64,000 nucleotides of DNA from positions 1 through 64,000 of the forward strand of contig NZ_FNVD01000010.1 in the NCBI RefSeq assembly GCF_900108275.1. The letters run 5' to 3'. The notes beneath the pieces are model-generated. The model was given only the letters and a program-made list of their open reading frames with translations. It did no database searches and was not told where the DNA came from. Of the stretch, positions 8,022 to 16,787 are shown piece by piece (position 1 is the stretch's first letter; the number at the start of each line of letters is the position of its first letter). This stretch comes from Jhaorihella thermophila. Lineage in GTDB: Bacteria > Pseudomonadota > Alphaproteobacteria > Rhodobacterales > Rhodobacteraceae. Both the position numbers and the translations under genes were made by a program.

Positions 8022-9385
8022 TGGCCGATTCCTGGTTCGACACGTTGCCGGAAGCGGCGAGAAACTATCTGGACGGCAAGCGCCTGGACGAGGTGGAGTG
8101 CATCATCGCCGATCTGCCCGGCATCGCCCGCGGCAAGGCGGTCCCTGCCAGCAAGTTCGCGCGGCAAAAACAGTTTCACCTGCCCGACAGCATTTTCTTT
8201 CAAACCATCACCGGCGACTGGAGCCAGGATGCCGCCGGGGAAGACGGGTATATCGAGCGCGACATGATCCTGACCCCGGACATGTCCACCGCCTCGGCCG
8301 CGCCATGGACGGCGGACTGGACGTTGCAGGTCATCCACGACGCCCATGACCGCGACGGAAATCCGATCCCGTTCAGCCCGCGCAACGTGCTGAAGAAGGT
8401 GGTCCAGCTATATCGCGACCGGGGCTGGGAGCCGATCGTGGCGCCCGAGATGGAATTCTACATCGTCGCGCGCAATCTGGACCCGGCCAAGGAGATCGAA
8501 CCGATGATGGGACGGTCGGGCCGGCCGGCTGCGGCGCGGCAGGCCTATTCGGTGACGGCGGTGGACGAGTTCGGCCCGGTCATCGACGACATCTACGACT
8601 TTGCCGAGGCGCAGGGGTTCGAGATCGACGGCATTACCCAGGAAGGCGGGGCCGGGCAGCTCGAGATCAACCTGCGGCACGGCGACCCGGTAAAGCTGGC
8701 CGACGAGGTCTTCTACTTCAAGCGGCTGATTCGCGAGGCGGCGCTGCGGCATGACAGTTTTGCCACCTTCATGGCCAAGCCGATCGAGGACGAACCCGGC
8801 AGCGCGATGCACATTCACCATTCGGTGGTGGACAGGACGACCGGGCTGAATATCTTCAGCGGGCCTCAGGGCGGGGAAACCGATCTGTTCTTCGGCTTCC
8901 TGGGCGGGTTGCAGGCCCACATGCCGCAGGCGATCGCAATCATGGCACCCTATGTGAACAGCTATCGGCGCTATGTGAAGGATTATGCCGCGCCGATCAA
9001 CCTGGAATGGGGCCGGGACAACCGCACCACGGGGCTGCGCATCCCGATTTCGGGCCCCGAGGCGAAGCGGATCGAGAACCGGATACCGGGGATGGACTGC
9101 AACCCCTATCTGGGCATCGCCGCGTCGCTGGCCTGCGGCTATCTGGGCATGGCAAACGAACTGTGGCCGCGCAAGCAGTGCAAGACGGACGCCTATCGCG
9201 GCGAGGGCGACATTCCGCAGGTGATGGGTCAGGCGCTGGATCAGTTCGAGGCGGCGACCGAGCTGCACGAGATCCTCGGCCCGGAATTCGCCCGGGTCTA
9301 TGCGGCGGTAAAGCGGGCGGAATATGAGGAATTCCTGCAGGTGATCTCTCCCTGGGAACGAGAGCACCTTTTGCTCAACGTCTGA
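8021..9385 (+). CDS. Glutamine-synthetase-family gamma-glutamyl ligase (PuuA-like) 2
   Basis: This 454-residue second member of the glutamine synthetase superfamily is clearly different from the first. Motifs are VAPEMEFYIVAR, EGGAGQLEINLRHGDP, MAKPIEDEPGSAMHIHHSV and EWGRDNRTTGLRIP. The N-terminal VECIIADLPGIARGKAVP is shared with gamma-glutamylputrescine synthetases. Two non-identical ligases in one operon suggest two substrates or a hetero-oligomer. It is followed by a variant of the dispersed element and then the FAD oxidoreductase. Confidence 0.87.
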   Translation: MADSWFDTLPEAARNYLDGKRLDEVECIIADLPGIARGKAVPASKFARQKQFHLPDSIFFQTITGDWSQDAAGEDGYIERDMILTPDMSTASAAPWTADWTLQVIHDAHDRDGNPIPFSPRNVLKKVVQLYRDRGWEPIVAPEMEFYIVARNLDPAKEIEPMMGRSGRPAAARQAYSVTAVDEFGPVIDDIYDFAEAQGFEIDGITQEGGAGQLEINLRHGDPVKLADEVFYFKRLIREAALRHDSFATFMAKPIEDEPGSAMHIHHSVVDRTTGLNIFSGPQGGETDLFFGFLGGLQAHMPQAIAIMAPYVNSYRRYVKDYAAPINLEWGRDNRTTGLRIPISGPEAKRIENRIPGMDCNPYLGIAASLACGYLGMANELWPRKQCKTDAYRGEGDIPQVMGQALDQFEAATELHEILGPEFARVYAAVKRAEYEEFLQVISPWEREHLLLNV

Positions 9386-9412
9386 CGGCGCGCCCGTGGC
9401 ATGCGTGGCGCA

Positions 9413-9440
9413 ATAGGTATTTAAGACCAGAAAGAAGCAG
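9413..9440 (+). repeat. Dispersed element, CCAGAAAGAAGCAG variant, copy 2
   Basis: AGGTATTT, four bases and CCAGAAAGAAGCAG occur here between two co-directional genes. The same tail recurs at 59599-59631 after GGGGTATTT. A weak GC-rich inverted repeat (GCGCGCC and GGCGC, about 9388-9411) precedes it. It is related to, but shorter than, the GCAAGATGAAG form. Confidence 0.6.
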
Positions 9441-9468
9441 CAGGTCGGCGTGATGCGGCCTGCGGGGG

Positions 9469-10779
9469 GTGGCCGTGAACCTATTGTATTCCAATGATCG
9501 CAAGGGGGAATTTCCGCCGAGCTGGTATGCGGCGACGGCGCATGAGCTGGCCCGGTTCCCGCCCTTGCGCGGCGAGGTCAAGGCGGATGTCTGCGTGGTG
9601 GGCGCGGGCTATACCGGGTTGTCGGCGGCGCTGCATCTGGCCGAGGCGGGGCTGGATGTGGTGCTGGTTGAGGCGCATCGGGTGGGGTTCGGCGCCTCGG
9701 GGCGCAATGGCGGGCAGCTGGGCAGCGGGCAGCGGGTCGAGCAGGACGCGCTGGAAAGGCTGGTAGGCCCCGACGATGCGCGGAAGCTGTGGCAGATGGG
9801 CGAAGAGGCGAAGGATCTGGTGCGCGGGCTGATCGCGCGGCACGGGATCGACTGCGATCTGACGCCGGGGATCATGTGGACCGGTTCGTCGAAGGCCGAA
9901 GTGCGGCATCTGCATGAATACGGCGCGCTGCTGCGGGACCGCTATGGCTATGACAAGGTCGAGATCCTGGACGAGGCCGCGTGCGGTGCGATCTGCCCCT
10001 CGCCCGACTACAAGGGCGGCTGCCTCGACATGGGCGGGGCACATCTGCATCCGCTGAACTATGCGCTGGGGCTGGGCCGGGCGGCGGCGGCCGCGGGCGT
10101 GCGGATCTTCGAGGAGACGCAGGTTCACCATGTCGAGGAACGCCAGCCTGCGATCGTGCGCACCGACCGCGGCCGCGTGGTGGCCGATCATGTGATCCTG
10201 GCCTGCAACGGATACCTCGGCGGGCTGAACCGCAAGGTGGCGGCGCGGGTGATGCCGATCAACAATTTCATCGTCGCGACCGAACCTCTGGGCGAGGACG
10301 CGAACAGGGTTCTGACCCGCGACGTGGCCGTGGCCGACAGCCGCTTTGTCATCAACTATTTCCGGCTGAGCCGGGACAAGCGGCTGCTGTTCGGCGGCGG
10401 CGAGAGTTACGGCTACAGGTTCCCCAGGGACATCGCCGCAGTCGTGCGCAAACCGATGACCGAGATTTTCCCGCATCTGCGGGACGTGCGGATCGATTAC
10501 GCTTGGGGCGGCACTCTGGCCATCACCATGAAGCGCCTGCCCTATCTCGCGCGGGTCGCGCCGAACATCCTGTCTGCCTCGGGCTATTCCGGCCACGGCG
10601 TCGGCACAGCGACCCATGCCGGACAGCTCATGGCGCTGGCGATCCGGGGCGAGTCGGAGGGCTTTGACGTGATGTCCCGCCTGCCTGTTCCGCCCTTCCC
10701 CGGTGGGCCGGGTTTTCGCACGCCGCTTCTGGTTCTGGCGATGACCTGGTTTGCGCTGCGCGATCGGCTGGGGGTCTGA
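9469..10779 (+). CDS. FAD-dependent amine oxidoreductase (PuuB/DAO-like)
   Basis: This 436-residue DAO-family flavoprotein has an N-terminal dinucleotide fold VCVVGAGYTGLSAALHLAEAG (about residues 43-63) and SGRNGGQLGSGQR, the segment typical of gamma-glutamylputrescine oxidases. GYSGHGVGTATHAG near the C-terminus closes the FAD site. It would oxidise the gamma-glutamyl amine made upstream to an aldehyde plus ammonia and peroxide. Two GTG codons (9469 and 9475) are possible starts; a G-rich ribosome site overlaps the first. No aldehyde dehydrogenase lies next to it; one occurs 50 kb away. Confidence 0.87.
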   Translation: MAVNLLYSNDRKGEFPPSWYAATAHELARFPPLRGEVKADVCVVGAGYTGLSAALHLAEAGLDVVLVEAHRVGFGASGRNGGQLGSGQRVEQDALERLVGPDDARKLWQMGEEAKDLVRGLIARHGIDCDLTPGIMWTGSSKAEVRHLHEYGALLRDRYGYDKVEILDEAACGAICPSPDYKGGCLDMGGAHLHPLNYALGLGRAAAAAGVRIFEETQVHHVEERQPAIVRTDRGRVVADHVILACNGYLGGLNRKVAARVMPINNFIVATEPLGEDANRVLTRDVAVADSRFVINYFRLSRDKRLLFGGGESYGYRFPRDIAAVVRKPMTEIFPHLRDVRIDYAWGGTLAITMKRLPYLARVAPNILSASGYSGHGVGTATHAGQLMALAIRGESEGFDVMSRLPVPPFPGGPGFRTPLLVLAMTWFALRDRLGV

Positions 10780-10885
10780 GCGGCGATAGCTGTTTGAAGT
10801 TTCCGTGACAATCTGCGGCAGACCCCTTGGCGCATCTCGGCACTTGTTTTAGTTTTTCCGCATATTCAATTCGGGAAATCAAAAT

Positions 10886-12076
10886 ATGAAAAGGGTGCCA
10901 GACGTTCACCAAGCCGAGCCGATCCCGGAGTCCGCGCGCTCGGCAATAGATGCACTGCTGCAATCCGGAGACCTGTTCCGCTACACCGCGCCGCAGGACG
11001 CGCCGGTTGCCCTGCTGGAAACCGAGTTTGCGCGGCTGATGGGGACGAAATACGCGCTGGCAGTGTCGTCCTGTTCGGCCGCGCTGTTCCTGTCGCTCAA
11101 GGCGTTGGACCTGCCGCGGAACGCCCGGGTTCTGATCCCCGGCTTCACCTTTGCCGCAGTGCCGTCATCCGTCGTGCATGCCGAGTGCATCCCGGTCCTG
11201 TGCGAAGTGGGCAGAAATTACCGGGTCGATCTGAAGGATTTCGAGGCCAGACTGAGCGATGTTCAGGCAGTGATCATCAGCCACATGCGCGGCCACACCA
11301 GCGACATGGACGCGATCATGGCCTTGTGCGATGCACGCGGCATTCCCGTGATCGAGGACGCCGCGCATTCGCTGGGCACCACCTGGGGCGGGCGCAAGAT
11401 CGGCACGATCGGTCACGTGGGGTGCTTTTCCTTCCAGTCCTACAAGATGATCAATGCCGGCGAGGGCGGGATCATGATCAGCGACGACGCCGACCTGATC
11501 GCACGGGCAGTGATCCTGTCCGGCGCCTATGAGCACAACTGGAAGAAACACCCGGTTCTGCAGGAGGCCTTTGCCCGCTGGCAGAACAGGTTGCCGCTTT
11601 ACAATCTCCGCATGTCGAACCTGTCGGCTGCGGTGATCCGGCCGCAACTGCCCGAGCTGGACCGCCGGGTGCGTGACGGGCGAGCCAATCACGACCATGT
11701 GGCGGCGCGGCTCAACGCCTCGCCCTGGATCGAGGTGCCGGAAAAGCTGGCGCGGGAGGAGCGCGCGCCGGATTCGATCCAGTTCAATCTGGTGGGCATG
11801 AGCGACGATCAGGTTCGCGCCTTTGCCGCGATGGCGGCCGGGATGGGCGTGAACGTGCAGGTCTTTGGCATGAGCGCGGACAATGCGCGGGCCTTCTGGA
11901 ACTGGCAGTTTCTGCCCGAGATCCCGGAGCTGCCCAAGACGCGCGCCATGTTGATGCGGGCCTGCGATGTGCGGCTGCCTGTGCGATTGACCCGCGCGGA
12001 ACTGGACGTGATCGCCGACATTCTGCTCGAGGCCGCGGAACGCACCGTCGGACCGCAACGTGCCTACGGCACCTGA
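10886..12076 (+). CDS. DegT/DnrJ/EryC1/StrS-family aminotransferase
   Basis: This 396-residue PLP enzyme of fold type I has the internal aldimine Lys in CFSFQSYKMINAGEGG (about residue 192), an IPGFTFAAVPSSVV segment, and VIEDAAHSLG, whose Asp binds the pyridine nitrogen. Family members transaminate sugar 4-keto groups or, less often, other carbonyls. No sugar-nucleotide or polysaccharide genes are nearby, so its substrate may relate to the upstream amine pathway. The 106-base upstream gap is markedly AT-rich, suggesting its own promoter. Confidence 0.85.
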   Translation: MKRVPDVHQAEPIPESARSAIDALLQSGDLFRYTAPQDAPVALLETEFARLMGTKYALAVSSCSAALFLSLKALDLPRNARVLIPGFTFAAVPSSVVHAECIPVLCEVGRNYRVDLKDFEARLSDVQAVIISHMRGHTSDMDAIMALCDARGIPVIEDAAHSLGTTWGGRKIGTIGHVGCFSFQSYKMINAGEGGIMISDDADLIARAVILSGAYEHNWKKHPVLQEAFARWQNRLPLYNLRMSNLSAAVIRPQLPELDRRVRDGRANHDHVAARLNASPWIEVPEKLAREERAPDSIQFNLVGMSDDQVRAFAAMAAGMGVNVQVFGMSADNARAFWNWQFLPEIPELPKTRAMLMRACDVRLPVRLTRAELDVIADILLEAAERTVGPQRAYGT

Positions 12077-12085
12077 GGCAAGGGG

Positions 12086-12649
12086 TCAGCTCAGCTTCGA
12101 CAGCTTGTCCTGCAAGTCGGACAGCTGCTTCTTGATGGCGTCGAGATCTTCGGACTTTTCCTTGTCCGAAGACGTCTCGTCATCCTCGCGCGACGGCCCC
12201 GACCAGTTGCCCGACAATCCGGCGGTCATCGCCTTGAGGAACGCCTCCTGCTGGGCCTGCAACGCCTCGAATCCGGGCATCTTGGCCATCGGGTTCATGG
12301 CGTTCATGTTCTCCATCATCTTTTCCTGGCTTTTGCGCAGCATCTCGAACGACTGTTGCAGGAACTGCGGCATCATGCCCCCGCCGGGGATCATGTAGCT
12401 GCGGACGAGATCGTTCAGGACGTTGACGGGCAGGATATTTTCACCACGGCTCTCATGTTCCGCGATGATCTGCAGCAGATACTGCCGGGTCAGGTCGTCG
12501 CCGGTCTTGAGATCGACGATCTGCACTTCGCGGCCGTCACGGATGAAACCGGCTATATCCTCCAGCGTCACGTAGTCGCTGGTTTCGGTATTGTAGAGCC
12601 TGCGGCTGGCATATCGTTTGATGAGAAGGGGTTTTTCCTTTTCCGCCAC
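12086..12649 (-). CDS. phaR: Polyhydroxyalkanoate synthesis repressor PhaR
   Basis: This 187-residue protein opens with the PHB/PHA accumulation regulator DNA-binding domain (LLIKRYASRRLYNTETSDYV, residues about 7-26, then TLEDIAGFIRDG). A regulatory domain follows with the QQSFEMLRKSQEKMMENM helix and an acidic, helical C-terminus. PhaR binds PHA granules and DNA, repressing phasin until polymer is present. A GTG start at 12649 is chosen because a strong ribosome site (GGGGAGG) lies just upstream. Candidate target sites CTGC-N3-GCAG occur before phaP and phaC in this window. Confidence 0.92.
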   Translation of the reverse strand: MAEKEKPLLIKRYASRRLYNTETSDYVTLEDIAGFIRDGREVQIVDLKTGDDLTRQYLLQIIAEHESRGENILPVNVLNDLVRSYMIPGGGMMPQFLQQSFEMLRKSQEKMMENMNAMNPMAKMPGFEALQAQQEAFLKAMTAGLSGNWSGPSREDDETSSDKEKSEDLDAIKKQLSDLQDKLSKLS

Positions 12650-12721
12650 GTCCGTTCCTCCCCGACATTGCGTTGCAGAAAACACTATGCGAGCGCAGAA
12701 CAAAAGGAAAGAGCGGGGAAA

Positions 12722-13939
12722 TCAGAAGGTCAGCCTGGCCCCGACGATGAAGGTATGCGACCGCACGCCCGAATCGGCGACGACCGTCGGCATGATGAGC
12801 GGCACGAAACCTTCGTTGAAGACATATTCGGCCCCCAGCGACACGTTCGGTGCCGCCTGAACCTGCAGCCCCAGCACCACCTGATCCATTTTCTCCCATT
12901 CGGTTCCCGACGCGCCCTGCACGCCCCTGCTGGCGGCGAGCGACCAGAGAGCCGGGCGGCTGAACAGTTCGGTCCGATAGCGGCCCTGCACCGTCAGGGC
13001 GGACACCTTGTGGCCGGTGGCAGGCCAGGCATGCTCGGTCCGGGTAAATTCGCCCATCACGTCGAAACGTGCGGCGCTGAGCGTGGCGTTGACGTCCCAC
13101 GCCCCGTTCCAGATCCGGTTCACACCGCTGTTCGGCGGGTGGTGCGCGATCGTGCTGTCATAGATCGTGCCCCGCAGAAACCCCGCGCCAAGCCGCAATG
13201 CAAGGCCACCGCTCAGATCAAGCCGGTGGCGAAAGTTGACGGCAAAGTTTTCATAACCCCCGTCATTGTCGGGGCTGTTGAGCACCCGGAACCCGCGATG
13301 TTCGCGGATCAGGGACAGCGCGATCTCGGTCCGGTCGGTGACATATCCCAGCTCCAGCAGCGGATCCCTTGTCTGCGCCCAGAAGTAGTGCGCGCTGTGG
13401 TTGTGCGTGAAGGGCGCATATGAGGAAAAGTCGCCAAAGTTCACGGTCTTCCGGCCAATGGCGGCGTAGAATGGCGACTGGCCAAGGTCGCCGACGGCCA
13501 GCCAGTATTTCCTCAGTTGGACGTCACTCTGGCCGGGAAAGATCAGTTCGGAATATTCGCCCTGCGCATAGGCCGTCACCATGGGCAGCGTCAGCGTCGC
13601 GCCCAGCGAAATCTCGTTGATGACGCCATAGGTGTCGGACGTTCCCGTGGAATGAGAAGCGGGAAAGCGCGACAGGATCGGAAACTTGCCCGCCGTGTTC
13701 GTATCCTCTCTGATGACCGTCCCGACGAACCGGCCGCCGAGATACAACCGCCCGGTTCCCAGATCGCCCGAGGCGCGCGCCCTCAGCGCAAGCGGGATCT
13801 TGTTCGTGACGTCGTTCTGCCGGTCGAACATGCCGTCGGAATAGGCAAGGTTCGTGCCAACCGGGCTCTGCGCAGAAACACCTTGAGCGGTCAGGGAAAG
13901 ACACAGCAGCCCGCAACGGAAAAGATCAGAAACTTTCAC
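12722..13939 (-). CDS. Outer-membrane beta-barrel (porin-like) protein
   Basis: This protein has about 405 residues, a signal peptide (VKVSDLFRCGLLCLSLTAQ, cleavage after VSA) and alternating beta-strand patterns ending in GARLTF, the terminal aromatic typical of outer-membrane proteins. It resembles LbtU-type and other uncharacterised porins, but the ligand is not evident. A GTG near 13939 is the preferred start; an upstream in-frame GTG at 14017 would read through a G-tract and destroy the signal peptide. The gene sits inside the PHA locus yet has no obvious PHA role. An 11-base homopolymer and palindromes lie in its leader. Confidence 0.75.
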   Translation of the reverse strand: MKVSDLFRCGLLCLSLTAQGVSAQSPVGTNLAYSDGMFDRQNDVTNKIPLALRARASGDLGTGRLYLGGRFVGTVIREDTNTAGKFPILSRFPASHSTGTSDTYGVINEISLGATLTLPMVTAYAQGEYSELIFPGQSDVQLRKYWLAVGDLGQSPFYAAIGRKTVNFGDFSSYAPFTHNHSAHYFWAQTRDPLLELGYVTDRTEIALSLIREHRGFRVLNSPDNDGGYENFAVNFRHRLDLSGGLALRLGAGFLRGTIYDSTIAHHPPNSGVNRIWNGAWDVNATLSAARFDVMGEFTRTEHAWPATGHKVSALTVQGRYRTELFSRPALWSLAASRGVQGASGTEWEKMDQVVLGLQVQAAPNVSLGAEYVFNEGFVPLIMPTVVADSGVRSHTFIVGARLTF

Positions 13940-13980
13940 ATACCCCCCCACCAACGGCAGGCAAAAACACACAGAAAACA

Positions 13981-14039
13981 CCCCCCCCCCCGCCAGCTGG
14001 CCGGGTTCGACGCTCACAGTCTGCTCACGAACCCGTGAG
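13981..14039 (-). promoter_or_regulatory. G-tract and palindromes upstream of the porin-like gene
   Basis: Read on the minus strand, an 11-base G tract (13981-13991) lies about 42 bases before the probable GTG start. Further upstream are an 8-bp inverted repeat (CGGGTTCG, 14002-14009, with CGAACCCG, 14028-14035) and a nested CTCACG-AACC-CGTGAG hairpin (14024-14039). A second run of seven G sits next to the start. These are seen directly; an operator or a slippage-prone promoter is inference. Confidence 0.5.
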
Positions 14040-14188
14040 CGCTCAAGTCTTTTCTGAATTTGCGTCAGTGGATCGCGGCATCGGCAGATGCAACGGACTG
14101 AATTTCAGGCATTTTCGACTGAAGCCGGCGCTTTGTCGCCGCCCTTGTATGGAAACAATTCACCCAGGAACGCCCGAATTGTCCGCAG

Positions 14189-14218
14189 AAAAAGAAAGGG
14201 CGGGCTCAAGGCCCGCCC
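14189..14218 (-). terminator. Rho-independent terminator of phaP
   Basis: On the minus strand an 8-bp perfect GC stem (GGGCGGGC, loop CTTGA, GCCCGCCC; 14198-14218) is followed by TTTCTTTTT (14189-14197). It lies about 60 bases beyond the phasin stop codon, as expected for a strongly expressed single gene. Confidence 0.88.
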
Positions 14219-14277
14219 CAGCGATTGCACCGATTGGGAGGAGGAGATGGGTGCAACAGCTCTTGTGTTTCGTCGCC

Positions 14278-14721
14278 TTACTTGGCGGCCGCCTTCTTGG
14301 CCACGTTGGTCACCTCGTTGGTGGCCTTCTTGACGGCGGCGGTCGCGTCCTCGGCAGCGGACTTGCCAGCAGCCATCAGCAGCTCGACGGTGTCCATCTG
14401 CACTTTCTTGGCGATCTCGGCATAGGCGGCCATGTTTTCGGCGGCCACTTCGGCGGCGGCGCTGGTGAAGTCGGCGATTGCCTTGGCGTAATCGGCCGGC
14501 TCGTTCTTGGCCTTGGCCACCTCGGCCAGCTTGGCGATCGTGTCCTTGGTCCACTTGTTGGAGATTTCGGCCGACTTTTCAGCGGCTTCCAGAGCCACGC
14601 CAGCCAGCTTTTCGTTCAGCGAAGCCTGGTTCTTGAACGCGTTTTCAAGCGCCGAAGCATCCACCGGGAACGCGCCCATGAAGTCCTTCATGATCGCGGA
14701 GAAATCCTGAGTCTTTGCCAT
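14278..14721 (-). CDS. phaP: Phasin (PHA granule-associated protein)
   Basis: This 147-residue, almost entirely helical, alanine/lysine-rich protein contains FSAIMKDFMGAFPVDASALE and the phasin_2-type heptad region (NEKLAGVALEAAEKSAEISN), ending in an Ala/Lys tail (VAKKAAAK). Phasins coat PHA granules and control their number and size. The ATG at 14721 has a purine-rich ribosome site upstream; an extension to 14805 lacks homology. Two PhaR-type sites lie upstream and a strong terminator downstream, so it is probably a monocistronic gene induced when PhaR binds polymer. Confidence 0.9.
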   Translation of the reverse strand: MAKTQDFSAIMKDFMGAFPVDASALENAFKNQASLNEKLAGVALEAAEKSAEISNKWTKDTIAKLAEVAKAKNEPADYAKAIADFTSAAAEVAAENMAAYAEIAKKVQMDTVELLMAAGKSAAEDATAAVKKATNEVTNVAKKAAAK

Positions 14722-14786
14722 TGTCCTGATCCTTTCCTGCTTTGCCGGTTCGGCCCGGCCCGCATCAGCTGAGGACAATATGCATT

Positions 14787-14826
14787 CTGCATCGCAGCAT
14801 TTCAAGACTTTTTTGCTGCGATGCAG
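14787..14826 (-). promoter_or_regulatory. Two PhaR operators upstream of phaP
   Basis: CTGC-ATC-GCAG (14787-14797) and CTGC-GAT-GCAG (14816-14826) both match the CTGC-N3-GCAG palindrome described for PhaR of Paracoccus denitrificans. Their centres are 29 bp apart, near three helical turns. They lie 66-105 bases upstream of the phaP start and just after the phaC stop, with phaR nearby as the likely repressor. Confidence 0.85.
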
Positions 14827-14849
14827 AAATTTTTATTCCACTTTTGAAA

Positions 14850-16655
14850 TCAACGCTTTGCCTTTACCCTGACATAGGTTCCCGGCGCGGGTGCCAAAGG
14901 CGGGTGGTCCGAATCGCCCGGCGTTCGCGCCGGCACCAGCTTGCCCGCGCGCTTGCGCAGCCAGGTCTCCCAGCGCGGCCACCACGATCCCTCGTGATGC
15001 TCGGCGGTCTTCAGCCAAGCATCGGCGTCGAGCTTGAGATCAGGGTTGGTGTAATGGCCATACTTGTTCTTGCTGGGCGGGTTCACGATGCCGGCGATAT
15101 GGCCCGATTCTGACACGATGAAGGTCTTGGACCGCGACCCCATCATCTGAACCCCGCGATAGCAGTCCTTCCATGCCGCGATATGGTCGGTTTCACAGGT
15201 GATCGCCATCAGGGGCACGTCCACATCCCTCACATGCAGCTTCTGGCCGAGGATCTTGTAGCCGGTCGTGGTGAACTCGTTGCGCTGGCAAAGGCTGCGC
15301 AGATACTGCACCGCCATGCGCCCCGGCAGGTTCGTCCCGTCCCCGTTCCAGTAGAGCAGATCGAAGGCCGGGGGCGTCTCGCCCATCATGTAGCTGCGGA
15401 TCGCCGGCTGATAGACCAGATCGTTGGAGCGCAGGAAACTGAAGGTCCGCGCCATGATGTAGGAGCGCAGATAGCCGTGCTCCTCGACCTCTTCTTCGAT
15501 CCCGTCGATGAAATCGTCCTGCAGGAACGGGGTAAACTCTCCCTGGTCCGAAAAATCGGTCAGCGCGGTAAAGAATGTGGCGGACTTGATGGGCTTGTCG
15601 CCGCGCTTCTTGAGCAGCGCGAGCGTCAGCGCCAGCGTCGTGCCCGCGATGCAATAGCCGATCGCGTTGACCTGCTTGACCTTGCAGATACTCTTGGCCT
15701 CTTCGATGGCACGAACGAACCCCTCTTCGATATAATCCTCCATGCCGACGTCGCGATACGTCTCGTCCGGGTTCACCCAGCTGACCACGAAGACCGTGTA
15801 GCCCTGATCCACCGCCCATTTGATGAAGCTGTTTTCGGGCTTGAGGTCGAGGATATAGAACTTGTTGATCCAGGGCGGGAACAGGACGATGGGAATCTCG
15901 TGCACCTTTTCGGTGCTGGGCGCATACTGGATCAGTTCCATCATCCGGTTGCGATAGACGACCTCGCCGGGCGTGGTGGCGATGTTCCCGCCGATTTCAA
16001 AGGCGCTTTCGTCGGCCAGCCGCACCACCAGTTCGCCGTCATTGGCCTCCAGATCCGCGACAAGGTTCTCCAGCCCCCGCACCAGCGATTCCCCGTCCGT
16101 TTCCAGCGCCTTCTGCAGCGCGTCGGGGTTTGTGGGCAGGAAATTCGTCGGCGCCATCATGTCGATGATCTGGCGGGTGAAGTAGTTGAGCCGTTTCTTT
16201 TCCTTCGGGTCCAGATCCTCGGCGGCCTCGACCACCTTTTCCATCGCCTCGGCGTTCAGCAGATATTGCCGGCGAATGAGGTTGAAATAGGGATTTTCAC
16301 GCCACAGCGGGTTGGAAAAACGCCGGTCGCGGCTGGCGGCTTCGTCACCCTCCTCGGCCTTCAGCCCCGCCAGCGCCTGCTGCGCCTCGGCAAAGTTGAG
16401 GACCGATTTGCTCCAGTAATGAACCTGCTGCTCGATCAGCTTGGCGGGGTTCTGCATCACCTGATTCCAGTAGGCCACCGCCGCCTTTGCGAACAATTCC
16501 TGGCTGGGCGCGTTGAGCGCCGGGTTGTGGGACGTCTTGCGCGACATCACGTCGATCAGGCGCTTGGACAGGGCCTCGACCCGGGCCATGTTCTCCTTGA
16601 GCTTTTCAAGGCTCTCGCCGGTGACGGCTGGTGCGCCATTCTCGCTTGTTGTCAT
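14850..16655 (-). CDS. phaC: Class I poly(3-hydroxyalkanoate) synthase
   Basis: This 601-residue PHA synthase has an N-terminal domain with NPYFNLIRRQYLL (around residue 125) and an alpha/beta-hydrolase core. The lipase-like box is GYCIAGTT with nucleophilic Cys; the catalytic Asp lies in TCETDHIAAW and the His in SESGHIAGIVNPP. Length and motifs fit class I synthase, which polymerises (R)-3-hydroxyacyl-CoA at the granule surface. It is transcribed divergently from phaZ, with a CTGC-N3-GCAG site in the shared promoter region and PhaR and phasin downstream. Confidence 0.96.
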   Translation of the reverse strand: MTTSENGAPAVTGESLEKLKENMARVEALSKRLIDVMSRKTSHNPALNAPSQELFAKAAVAYWNQVMQNPAKLIEQQVHYWSKSVLNFAEAQQALAGLKAEEGDEAASRDRRFSNPLWRENPYFNLIRRQYLLNAEAMEKVVEAAEDLDPKEKKRLNYFTRQIIDMMAPTNFLPTNPDALQKALETDGESLVRGLENLVADLEANDGELVVRLADESAFEIGGNIATTPGEVVYRNRMMELIQYAPSTEKVHEIPIVLFPPWINKFYILDLKPENSFIKWAVDQGYTVFVVSWVNPDETYRDVGMEDYIEEGFVRAIEEAKSICKVKQVNAIGYCIAGTTLALTLALLKKRGDKPIKSATFFTALTDFSDQGEFTPFLQDDFIDGIEEEVEEHGYLRSYIMARTFSFLRSNDLVYQPAIRSYMMGETPPAFDLLYWNGDGTNLPGRMAVQYLRSLCQRNEFTTTGYKILGQKLHVRDVDVPLMAITCETDHIAAWKDCYRGVQMMGSRSKTFIVSESGHIAGIVNPPSKNKYGHYTNPDLKLDADAWLKTAEHHEGSWWPRWETWLRKRAGKLVPARTPGDSDHPPLAPAPGTYVRVKAKR

Positions 16656-16678
16656 TTTAAGAAATCCCTCTTACCTTG

Positions 16679-16689
16679 CTGCTGTGCAG
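16679..16689. promoter_or_regulatory. PhaR-type operator between phaC and phaZ
   Basis: CTGC-TGT-GCAG is a third match to the PhaR palindrome. It is centred about 29 bases upstream of the phaC start and about 104 bases upstream of the phaZ start in the divergent promoter region. PhaR control of phaC/phaZ here is inference from the motif. Confidence 0.7.
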
Positions 16690-16787
16690 AATAACCCTGC
16701 AAAGGATAACGTGGCCCTCACCGCGGGGAAAGCGGCGAATGGCCCCAAGGATGGCCCACCCGGCGTGGTCATGCGAAGGAGACGGTG

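Noticed and set aside
10771-10826. Inverted repeat GGGGTCTG/CAGACCCC around the end of the FAD oxidoreductase gene
   Set aside because: The 40-base spacer and 8-base arms make a functional hairpin doubtful, and one arm lies in the coding end.
13940-14017. Upstream extension of the porin-like gene to a GTG at 14017
   Set aside because: The extension is translated through the G tract and places the signal peptide inside the protein.
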